This document shows positions 57,140 through 64,000 of a stretch of DNA of 64,000 bases, in pieces. The first letter of the stretch is position 1. Each line of letters begins with the position of its first letter. The notes under the pieces were generated by a model. The model did not search any database, was not told where the DNA came from, and worked only from the letters and a program-made list of their open reading frames with translations. The position numbers and the translations under genes were made by a program. The stretch is from Paenibacillus senegalensis JC66 (GTDB lineage Bacteria; Bacillota; Bacilli; Paenibacillales; NBRC-103111). The stretch lies in the NCBI RefSeq assembly GCF_000285515.1, contig NZ_HE610957.1, forward strand, positions 780,858 through 844,857. Reading direction: 5' to 3'.

Positions 57140-59914
57140 CTAGCGAGAAACCGGTTTAGCCTGAAAATTCGTAGGCTTGTTGCGGGAAGAGCCGGACAGC
57201 AGACTGCCAAAACCCAACAGAAAAGTAGGTATGCCGGCAGCAACCAGAACGAGAATCCAATCCCGAAGTGCAAGGTCTACCGTTTTGAAAATAGGCTGCA
57301 GGGCATCGATATAAAGCACAGCCAACAACAGCAGCACAGAAGATAAAACGGCAGCAACGAGATATTTATTTTGCAGTGGATTGCGGTGGAAAATCGAACG
57401 AGAGCTGCGGCAGTCAAACACATGGATCAATTGAGCCATGACCAGCGTTGCAAAGGCAACCGTCTGCGCCTTGCTTAATTGATCGGGCGAACCGGCCTCG
57501 TACTGATAAGTAATCCAAAAGGCGCCGAGCGTACAGAGTCCGATCAGTATGCCGCGGCTGATAATCTTCCAGCCTAACCGGCGGGCAAAAATATTTTCTC
57601 TGGCTGATCTCGGTTTGTGCTGCATCAAATCCTTCTCCGCCTGGTCGACACCGAGCGCCATGGCCGGAAGCCCGTCCGTCACCAGATTCACCCACAGGAT
57701 TTGGATGGGCACTAACGGCAGCGGCATTCCAAGCATCATGGCCATGAACATAGTCAATATTTCGCCAACGTTGGAAGCAAGCAGATAACGGATGAACTTG
57801 CGGATGTTCTCGTAAATACCTCGGCCTTCCTCTATAGCAGCGACAATTGAAGCAAAATTGTCGTCACTGAGCACAAGAGCCGAGGCTTCCTTGGCCACGT
57901 CCGTTCCGGAAATGCCCATCGCGATTCCGATATCTGCCGCTTTGATCGCGGGCGCATCATTTACGCCGTCACCCGTCATCGCCACTACATGCCCCTTGCG
58001 CTGCAGCGCCTTGACAATCCGCAGCTTATGCTCAGGAGATACCCGGGCAAAGACATAAATGCGTTCAACCTGACGCTCCAAATCCTGGTCGCTCATCTGG
58101 TCCAGCTGCTGGCCGTTCACCAGAATTCCATCAGCCGGCAGCATACCGAGCTGCTTGGCTATCGCTTCGGCGGTCGTCTGGTGGTCGCCGGTAATCATCA
58201 CCGTGCGGATGCCGGCCTTACGGCATTTATGAATGGCTTCCCTCACTTCCTTGCGCGGAGGATCAATCATTCCCGCTAGCCCGGCAAAGACTAGATTGTT
58301 CTCCGCCTGCTCCTCATCTTCACAGGTCTCATGCGCCTTTAGCTCGCGGTAAGCTGTGGCCAGCACACGCAGGGCCGATTTAGCCATCCCTTCATTGGCT
58401 GCCATTACTTTTTGCTTCATCGTGGAAGTAAACGGAATCACTTTATTGTCCCACAGGATGTAGCTGCAGCGCTGTATGAGCATATCCGGTGCGCCTTTCG
58501 TATACACCGATCTACTGTTGCCGTGCTTAACGACAACCGACATGCGCTTGCGCTCAGAATCAAACGGAAACTCTTTGATCCGCTGCACTTCATTTTCCAG
58601 CAAAGCCGGGATTACTCCGCCCTTGGCGCCAAGAACTTTAAGCGCCCCTTCGGTCGGATCGCCTTTAATAGTCCAGAAGCTTCCCCCGGCTTCCTTCCCT
58701 TTTTTCCCTTTCGTTTCCTGAATCTCTTCATATAATTCTGCGTTATTGCAGAATGAAGAAACATACATCATCTTTTCCAGCATCGGCTCGCGGCGGACGT
58801 CCACCGTTTTGCCCATAAAAGTTATCGAGCCTTGCGGAGCATAGCCGTCACCGCTTACCTCAAGAAGACGTCCGCCGCTCCACAGATGGGTGACTGTCAT
58901 TTTGTTTTGAGTTAATGTACCGGTTTTGTCTGAACAAATGACCGAAGCACACCCTAACGTTTCCACAGACGGCAGCTTGCGGACGATTGCTTTGCGCTTA
59001 ATCATACGCTGCACCCCGAGCGACAGGGCGATTGTGACAATAGCCGGCAATCCTTCTGGTATAGCGGCTACAGCCAAGCTAACGCCCGCTAAGAACATTG
59101 CATAAGTCGGCTGCCCGTGCATAATGCCAGCCACAACAACCATCGCAGTCAAGCCGAGTGCGACCATGATCAAAATTTTACCTAATTGCTCAAGACGCCG
59201 CTGCAACGGAGTCTGCATTTCCTCGGTATTCTGGATTAGATCGGCGATGCGCCCCATCTCCGTATCCATTCCGGTTCTTACGACAACGGCTCTCGCGGTA
59301 CCCCGCGTAATCAGTGTTCCGAGAAAGCCGAGATTGCGCTGGTCGCCCAGCGACAGCTCCCTTCCATCCATCGGATCGGAAAACTTGCCTACCGGAACCG
59401 ATTCCCCGGTAAGGGCGGATTCCTCTACATAAAGTCCGTTTGCGTCCAGCCAGCGAACATCAGCAGGAACCCGGTCCCCGCTCTCCAGCACAACAATATC
59501 ACCCGGCACCAGTTCACTAGCCGGGATCTGCTCCAGCTGGCCGCTGCGCATGACTTTAGCCGAAGGTGCAGACAACTCCTTCAACGCCTGTAGGGACTTC
59601 TCGGCGCGGAACTCTTGAATAAAGCCGAGCACGGCATTCATTACAATGATGACAATAATCGTGATGGCATCGAGGTATTCGCCGAGCAGACCGGAAATGA
59701 GCGTAGCTCCCATGAGCACGAGAACCATAAAATCCTTGAATTGATTAAGGAATAGTGTAATGGGAGATATTTTTTTTCCATCGCTCAGCACATTTTTTCC
59801 GACTTCCTCCCGGCGGCGTACTGCCTCCTCCTGGGACAATCCCTGTCTGCTATCCGTATTCAGCACACGCAAGGATTCATCTGCTGACATCTGATACCAC
59901 TTTTTCTGACTCAT
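57140..59914 (-). CDS. Calcium-translocating P-type ATPase (SERCA type, YloB-like)
   Basis: This ATP-driven Ca2+ exporter has 924 aa. It has a TGES actuator motif at 169-172, PEGLP at 286-290 in helix 4 (calcium site), the phosphorylated Asp329 in [22 protein letters not shown] and [11 protein letters not shown] in the hinge. About ten membrane helices are visible, including the C-terminal set after residue 680. The N-terminal cation-ATPase domain begins at residue 1. It is divergent from rqcH, as yloB is from yloA in B. subtilis, where YloB is linked to calcium during sporulation. Confidence 0.95.
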   Translation of the reverse strand: MSQKKWYQMSADESLRVLNTDSRQGLSQEEAVRRREEVGKNVLSDGKKISPITLFLNQFKDFMVLVLMGATLISGLLGEYLDAITIIVIIVMNAVLGFIQEFRAEKSLQALKELSAPSAKVMRSGQLEQIPASELVPGDIVVLESGDRVPADVRWLDANGLYVEESALTGESVPVGKFSDPMDGRELSLGDQRNLGFLGTLITRGTARAVVVRTGMDTEMGRIADLIQNTEEMQTPLQRRLEQLGKILIMVALGLTAMVVVAGIMHGQPTYAMFLAGVSLAVAAIPEGLPAIVTIALSLGVQRMIKRKAIVRKLPSVETLGCASVICSDKTGTLTQNKMTVTHLWSGGRLLEVSGDGYAPQGSITFMGKTVDVRREPMLEKMMYVSSFCNNAELYEEIQETKGKKGKEAGGSFWTIKGDPTEGALKVLGAKGGVIPALLENEVQRIKEFPFDSERKRMSVVVKHGNSRSVYTKGAPDMLIQRCSYILWDNKVIPFTSTMKQKVMAANEGMAKSALRVLATAYRELKAHETCEDEEQAENNLVFAGLAGMIDPPRKEVREAIHKCRKAGIRTVMITGDHQTTAEAIAKQLGMLPADGILVNGQQLDQMSDQDLERQVERIYVFARVSPEHKLRIVKALQRKGHVVAMTGDGVNDAPAIKAADIGIAMGISGTDVAKEASALVLSDDNFASIVAAIEEGRGIYENIRKFIRYLLASNVGEILTMFMAMMLGMPLPLVPIQILWVNLVTDGLPAMALGVDQAEKDLMQHKPRSARENIFARRLGWKIISRGILIGLCTLGAFWITYQYEAGSPDQLSKAQTVAFATLVMAQLIHVFDCRSSRSIFHRNPLQNKYLVAAVLSSVLLLLAVLYIDALQPIFKTVDLALRDWILVLVAAGIPTFLLGFGSLLSGSSRNKPTNFQAKPVSR

Positions 59915-59959
59915 CCGTCGCTCCCCTCCTACTGGTTTGCCTGGCGAACTTTTTGCCGC

Positions 59960-60232
59960 TCACGCCGAATCATGATTGGGCAAAGCGCCAATAACTTGTA
60001 CTAGGGTAAATGTATTCAGACAAGCTGCAAAATATCCCAACTCGGCCGAGCTTTCTTTTTTAGGGGCGGACAAAACGGTTATCAGTAATCTGTGCCCTTT
60101 CCATTGGAGCTCCAATATGGCATCATTAAGAAGCCCCCCTTGAATGACCTTGCAGAAGCTGGCCGAGGCACGGGAACAGACCAAGGAGGTCTTAACTGCC
60201 TCTAAACGCAGGTTGACCCGGCTAGCGGGCAA
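59960..60232 (-). CDS. Possible small protein of unknown function between the Ca2+ ATPase and rqcH
   Basis: A 90-codon frame from a TTG has a plausible protein-like second half (ILELQWKGHRLLITVLSAPK, then ELGYFAACLNTFTLVQVIGAL). No ribosome site precedes the TTG, and AAGGGGGG lies mid-frame before an out-of-frame ATG. It fills the otherwise gene-free 59915-60292. It may be a real gene with a different start, a remnant, or chance. I do not recognise it. Confidence 0.3.
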   Translation of the reverse strand: MPASRVNLRLEAVKTSLVCSRASASFCKVIQGGLLNDAILELQWKGHRLLITVLSAPKKESSAELGYFAACLNTFTLVQVIGALPNHDSA

Positions 60233-60292
60233 TCGTTATTCGCGAATTGGGGGAAGCGCACGGATTGTGCAGGAAACGGAGTTGTCACACCT

Positions 60293-62101
60293 ATGGCATT
60301 AGACGGAATTGTTGTACACGCCATTGTTCATGAACTGCAGGAGTGCGTCGGCGGGAGAATCGGCAAAATCCATCAGCCTTCGGAAAATGAGATTTTGCTG
60401 CAAATTCGCGCCAAGGGCAAGACACGCCGACTGCTGCTTTCAGCTAATCCCACCTACCCAAGGGTGCATTATACGGAAACACAGATGAATAACCCGCTTG
60501 AGCCTCCCATGTTTTGCATGCTTCTCCGCAAGCATTGCGAGAACGGCATTATCGAAGAGGTGCTGCAAAAAGGGCTGGAGCGGATCATTGTCATTCGCAT
60601 CCGTCACCGCAATGAGCTTGGGGATTTATGCCTCAAGGAGCTCATCGTAGAAATTATGGGTCGGCACAGCAATGTGATTCTCCTTGATCCCGATCAGGGC
60701 ACCATACTGGACGGCATTCACCATGTGACGCCGGCGATCAGCACCTATCGGGTCGTTTTGCCAGGCAGCGTCTACAAAGGACCTCCAGAGCAAGGCAAGC
60801 TCGATCCGTTTACCACAGACAGGTCCTTATTCGAGGAGAAGTGGGCGCAGGTGATGAATGAGTCGCTGACTGACTCCAATGAATTGACAGAAGCAAAGAC
60901 CTCTTCCAAACCTTTGCCTCTTTGGAAGGTGCTGCTGAACTGCTTTAACGGGATTAGTCCGCTCATGGCCAAGGAAATCCTGTACAGGTCCAATCACGAG
61001 CCTGGAAATGCCGACCCCAAGCCGCCGGCAGGACTGTGGGAAGCCGTAAGTGAAGTCATGGAGCAGGTTAAGGCCAATCGCTACGAGCCGGGCACTGCAG
61101 TAGAGGATAGCGGCAAGCTCGTATTTTCCGCCCTTCAATTGACTCATCTAGGCTCATCCTGGAAGCCCTTCGAAACGGTCAGCCAATGCCTGGATCATTA
61201 TTATGGGGAGAAGGCGGAACGTGACGAGGTCAGACAGCGAACATCCGATTTGCTTCGCTTTCTGCAGAATGAAAAAGCAAAAAACATTAAAAAGCTGGAA
61301 AAGCTGGAGGAGACGCTGGAAGATGCGAAGGATGCCGACCGCTACCGCATTCAAGGAGAGCTGCTGACCGCTTCCATGCACTTGTTTCAGAAAGGCGATA
61401 CTTCCGTTGAGGTCATTGACTATTATGACGAGAACCAGAGGAAGATAGTCATTGAGCTTGACCCGCTGCTCACTCCATCCGAAAATGCACAGAAAGCGTT
61501 TAAAAGATATACGAAAATCAAAAACAGCCGCACAGTTGTCAGCGAGCAGATCGAAAGCACCCGAGCGGAGCTGGTCTACCTCGATTCCCTGCTGCAGCAG
61601 CTGCACAGTGCCGGTTTAAATGATATAGAGGAAATTCGGGAGGAATTGGTAGAGCAAGGCTACCTCCGATCAAGAGAGCGTAAAAAACGCAAGGGCGGGA
61701 AGGCGGCAAAACCGAATAAACCTAATATAGCCAGCTATGTCTCGAGCGAAGGAATTCCTATATACGTCGGCAAGAACAACACTCAGAACGATTATGTTAC
61801 TAACAGGCTGGCACACCCCGGCGACACGTGGCTTCATACCAAAGACATCCCGGGCTCGCACGTGGTCATCCGCAGCTCCCAGTTTGGTGAGCAAACGCTG
61901 CATGAAGCAGCTATGCTTGCCGCTTATTACAGTCAAGCCAGGGAATCCAGCCAGGTTCCTGTAGACTATACCCTTATCCGTCATGTAAGAAAGCCTAATG
62001 GGGCCAAACCCGGATTTGTCATTTATGACAATCAGAAAACGTTATTTGTAACTCCGGATGAGGGACTCATTCAAGCATTAGGCGAAGGGAAGTTCAAATA
62101 A
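60293..62101 (+). CDS. rqcH: Rqc2/NEMF homologue RqcH (FbpA, NFACT protein)
   Basis: RqcH binds stalled 50S subunits and adds alanine tails to trapped nascent chains. The protein is 602 aa. The NFACT-N domain begins MALDGIVVHAIVHEL, with EIMGRHSNVILLD near residue 120. A central coiled coil runs about 320-460. The NFACT-R domain near the end has IYVGKNNTQNDYVTNRLAHPGDTWLHTKDIPGSH-type residues. It is also known as the fibronectin-binding protein homologue. It is divergent from the Ca2+ ATPase. Confidence 0.96.
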   Translation: MALDGIVVHAIVHELQECVGGRIGKIHQPSENEILLQIRAKGKTRRLLLSANPTYPRVHYTETQMNNPLEPPMFCMLLRKHCENGIIEEVLQKGLERIIVIRIRHRNELGDLCLKELIVEIMGRHSNVILLDPDQGTILDGIHHVTPAISTYRVVLPGSVYKGPPEQGKLDPFTTDRSLFEEKWAQVMNESLTDSNELTEAKTSSKPLPLWKVLLNCFNGISPLMAKEILYRSNHEPGNADPKPPAGLWEAVSEVMEQVKANRYEPGTAVEDSGKLVFSALQLTHLGSSWKPFETVSQCLDHYYGEKAERDEVRQRTSDLLRFLQNEKAKNIKKLEKLEETLEDAKDADRYRIQGELLTASMHLFQKGDTSVEVIDYYDENQRKIVIELDPLLTPSENAQKAFKRYTKIKNSRTVVSEQIESTRAELVYLDSLLQQLHSAGLNDIEEIREELVEQGYLRSRERKKRKGGKAAKPNKPNIASYVSSEGIPIYVGKNNTQNDYVTNRLAHPGDTWLHTKDIPGSHVVIRSSQFGEQTLHEAAMLAAYYSQARESSQVPVDYTLIRHVRKPNGAKPGFVIYDNQKTLFVTPDEGLIQALGEGKFK

Positions 62102-62139
62102 CGGTACCTGGCATGAGGCAAACTACGGTATCTGGTATT

Positions 62140-62314
62140 GTAGAGGAATGAAACAACCAAAACATACTAACAGTAGCAGCATAGACCAAGGACATGGTTT
62201 GTGCTGCTACTGGAGGCATGAAACGGTGCTGCCCAAAAGGTCCTCTACCAAGCAAAGGTGTCAAAATAAAACACCCAAGAATGTTGATTTTACATTCTTG
62301 GGTGTTGACTTTTT
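62140..62314 (+). ncRNA. Candidate structured RNA with terminator downstream of rqcH
   Basis: An outer stem GTAGAGGA (62140-62147) / TCCTCTAC (62241-62248) encloses a perfect AGTAGCAGCA/TGCTGCTACT hairpin (62172-62211 region) and a small GGCA/TGCC hairpin. A strong terminator follows. The sequence ATGAAAC occurs twice inside. This looks like a folded transcript, either an rqcH 3' UTR or a separate small RNA. No known family is recognised and no clear promoter was found. Confidence 0.35.
62270..62314 (+). terminator. Strong terminator downstream of rqcH
   Basis: AACACCCAAGAATGT pairs perfectly over 15 bp with ACATTCTTGGGTGTT around a 7-base loop. GACTTTTT follows on the plus strand. Confidence 0.9.
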
Positions 62315-62350
62315 AAGGCGCCGGACAAAAAAGCAGCTGCACAAAAAAAT

Positions 62351-62400
62351 GGGACGGAAAACAATGTTAAAGTGCCGTTTTCCGCCCGACTTTTTATTTT
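62351..62400 (+). terminator. Second terminator-like hairpin downstream of rqcH
   Basis: GGGACGGAAAAC pairs with GTTTTCCGCCC, with one bulged A, and is followed by GACTTTTTATTTTT. It is tandem to the terminator at 62270 and faces the convergent gene at 62491. Apart from these elements, 62102-62490 has no gene. Confidence 0.7.
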
Positions 62401-62490
62401 TGGGGATTTATGGATAGCTCCTTTTGTCATTAAACGCTGGCACCTTCCAGCTAGATCTGTACCGTAAGACTATCCTTGCATTATTGAAAT

Positions 62491-62697
62491 TTAATCCGAC
62501 TCCTCCTCGCTATCCTCCAATTCGGAATCTACATTAAGGATGACGGTGTAATGAACCCGGTCATGCTTGATGACTTGAACCACTTCAATGTAGGCCGATT
62601 GCAGCTCCGCTTCCGCCTCATTGACCAGTTCCTGCAGGCCTTCGCTTAAGGATACAGCATTGTCCAGCTTGAGCTCCGTAAAGTACTGTTGAATCAT
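62491..62697 (-). CDS. Small acidic protein of unknown function
   Basis: The protein is 68 aa or slightly longer, acidic, with an alpha/beta look: helix LSEGLQELVNEAEAELQS, strand AYIEVVQVIKHDRVHYTVILNV, and an acidic tail (SELEDSEEESD). ATG 62697 has AAAGGTG upstream and is preferred to the in-frame ATG at 62733. Its size and strand pattern loosely recall small sporulation proteins such as Cse60, but I cannot assign it. Two 22-bp direct repeats lie 46-93 bp upstream. Confidence 0.6.
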   Translation of the reverse strand: MIQQYFTELKLDNAVSLSEGLQELVNEAEAELQSAYIEVVQVIKHDRVHYTVILNVDSELEDSEEESD

Positions 62698-62742
62698 ACT
62701 GCGCACACCTTTCTTGTTATTCGCCAGATTCATTCATTATTC

Positions 62743-62790
62743 CTGCAACATTAGCATATGCGTTATTTCTGCAACATTAGCATACGCGTT
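62743..62790 (-). repeat. Tandem 22-bp repeat, 26-bp period, upstream of the small acidic gene
   Basis: CTGCAACATTAGCATATGCGTT (62743-62764; first 20 bases identical to copy two except one) recurs at 62769-62790 with a single T-to-C change. It lies in the likely promoter region of the gene at 62491. It could be duplicated operator or promoter sequence, or a simple local duplication. Confidence 0.75.
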
Positions 62791-62835
62791 GAGATAGGGA
62801 TTCATACATGCTTCTCCTTTCTCGCCTGAATAAAC

Positions 62836-62873
62836 AAAAAAAAGGAAGAAAGTGCGGGTACCCGCCTTCTTCC
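62836..62873 (-). terminator. Terminator after the ceramidase-like gene
   Basis: On the minus strand GGAAGAAgGCGGG pairs with CCCGCaCTTTCTTCC, one side with small mismatches, and a run of eight T follows. It lies about 80 bp after the stop codon. Confidence 0.9.
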
Positions 62874-62953
62874 AATTCTCATGTTATGTTGTATAAGTCA
62901 AATGCTGCTTGCCGCTGACCGTCAGCTAGTTTTTCTCACCGCTCAAAAGACTC

Positions 62954-64000
62954 TTAATCCTGCGCAGCTGCCGGCAGCCTGTTAAGGCTCTTAAATGCTG
63001 TCTTAATTTGTCCCTCTATTGCGGGTGTAAAAGCTCCCGGCAAACCGAAATAGACAGCCGATTCGCCGCCTTCATAACCGCCCTCCGCAATTTGTTCAGC
63101 GGTAGGCACATAGCCAATCATTCCGTTGGTGTAGCCGAGCGGGAGAATATGCGGGTTGATCTCCTGCTTAAGGTAGAGACCATACTCCACCACCATTTCT
63201 GCATTGGCCCCTACCAGAACCAGCTCCTTGGCCAGCTGCAAATAATTCAGCTGGAGCTTGGCCGGCTGTTCATTCCGCGAAGGGTCGGACTGAAACAGCT
63301 CGCTGCGCTGTGCGGCCGCGCCATCAGCTGTACGATCCTTAGCCAGCTGTTCACTACTAAGGTAGTTTACGAATGCAAGCTCCACTTGTTCTGCACTTGC
63401 CTGGATGGAGGCAGATTCCAGCTGCTGCATCGGCGCATCAAGCACCCGAATAACTTCATCAGCCAACTGGCGCCCAAGTCGTTTGACATCTTCGTCATTA
63501 CCGCGGAAGAATTGGCCGTCTTTAATTAATGCCGGCCGGATATCGCCACAGTATCCTTGGAGGAATGTAGCAATCACCTGACCGCCAAGCTGCCGCTCCA
63601 GCCGCTCCATTGCCGCTCCCGGATACTCCGATGTGACCCAGTTGTCGCCTGTAGTCGTTGGATGGCAGGTGTAATGGAACCAGATTCCCTTGATTCTTCC
63701 ATCTGTGGCTGTCATCCGAATAACGGTCACTTCCGGATCGGCAGCTCCTTCAGGATTAGGTGCCATATTCATTCGCCCATCCATCCGCTTCCTGCGATGA
63801 ATACCGAGCGGGCAGCTTCCTTTGCCCATCTCTACCATAACCGGTTCCATAGAAGCATGAGCTTCCCCGATCCCGCTCAGCACCTGCCCCTCTAGCCAAG
63901 CCAGGTAAGCTGAATCAGCCAGGCCCAGCATTGGTACGAAACGGCTGCTGGTTTGAGGGCCTCCGTGAGTATGGCTGGCATGAAAGATGACTGCCTCTTC
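62954..64000 (-). CDS. Neutral/alkaline ceramidase-like N-terminal domain protein (5' end outside window)
   Basis: The visible C-terminal 348 residues carry hallmarks of the neutral/alkaline ceramidase fold common in Paenibacillus: SHTHGGPQTS at the window edge (metal-binding His), WFHYTCHPT, and the FLQGYCGDIRPAL loop. The frame is open through position 64000, so the N-terminus is missing. These bacterial proteins are often single-domain and their substrate is usually unproven; lipid or glycan amidohydrolase activity is possible. A terminator follows the stop. Confidence 0.8.
   Translation of the reverse strand, partial: EEAVIFHASHTHGGPQTSSRFVPMLGLADSAYLAWLEGQVLSGIGEAHASMEPVMVEMGKGSCPLGIHRRKRMDGRMNMAPNPEGAADPEVTVIRMTATDGRIKGIWFHYTCHPTTTGDNWVTSEYPGAAMERLERQLGGQVIATFLQGYCGDIRPALIKDGQFFRGNDEDVKRLGRQLADEVIRVLDAPMQQLESASIQASAEQVELAFVNYLSSEQLAKDRTADGAAAQRSELFQSDPSRNEQPAKLQLNYLQLAKELVLVGANAEMVVEYGLYLKQEINPHILPLGYTNGMIGYVPTAEQIAEGGYEGGESAVYFGLPGAFTPAIEGQIKTAFKSLNRLPAAAQD

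Overview
This 64 kb window looks like chromosomal DNA of a spore-forming Gram-positive bacterium of the Paenibacillus type (Paenibacillaceae, Bacillota). This rests on gene order, not a database search. Two blocks match the well-known Bacillus subtilis order: smc-rnc-acpP-fabG-fabD-plsX-fapR with rpmF-ylbN-ylbM-ylbL-ylbJ-coaD-rsmD, and recG-fakA(yloV)-yloU-rpmB-spoVM-rpe-rsgA-prkC-prpC-rlmN-rsmB-fmt-def-priA-coaBC-rpoZ-gmk-remA-yicC-Ca2+ ATPase-rqcH. Sporulation genes (spoVM, a spoVIF-type gene, ylbJ) and the biofilm regulator remA support the assignment. Nearly everything lies on the minus strand. The plus-strand genes are tmcAL, ylbJ, a squalene/phytoene-synthase-like gene, a ferredoxin, rpmB and rqcH.

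Layout: 1-11 kb holds smc (3' end cut by the window edge), rnc, the fatty-acid synthesis cluster fabF-acpP-fabG-fabD-fabH-plsX with its regulator fapR, then rpmF and its DUF177 partner. 11.2-16.3 kb holds tmcAL, the YlbL PDZ/Lon-like protease, ylbJ, coaD and rsmD. 16.8-31.6 kb is an accessory stretch between rsmD and recG. It carries a carbohydrate-uptake locus (heparinase II/III-type protein, two LplB/LplC-type permeases, a binding lipoprotein, a frameshifted membrane AraC-type sensor-regulator, and a large beta-propeller protein), an orphan squalene-synthase-like gene, and an SOS-controlled cassette: a Y-family DNA polymerase of the UvrX kind, a YolD-box protein, and a paralogue of that protein's C-terminal domain with its own LexA box. 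32-63 kb is the second housekeeping block (recombination, ribosome maturation, Ser/Thr signalling, formyl-methionine handling, CoA, GMP kinase, methionine/folate, DAP epimerase, calcium export, ribosome quality control). The window ends inside a ceramidase-like gene.

Main points for a second look: the SOS polymerase cassette, with promoters and LexA boxes readable from sequence; fapR, whose conserved N-terminus is reachable only from an ATT/ATA start; two genes broken by what look like single missing bases (the AraC-type sensor and a small membrane protein after rpe); a squalene-synthase homologue with Asn in the second aspartate-rich motif; and two hairpin-rich non-coding stretches, upstream of the ferredoxin and downstream of rqcH. 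No tRNA, rRNA, CRISPR array, prophage or intact insertion sequence was seen. All assignments come from reading motifs and comparing with remembered family features.
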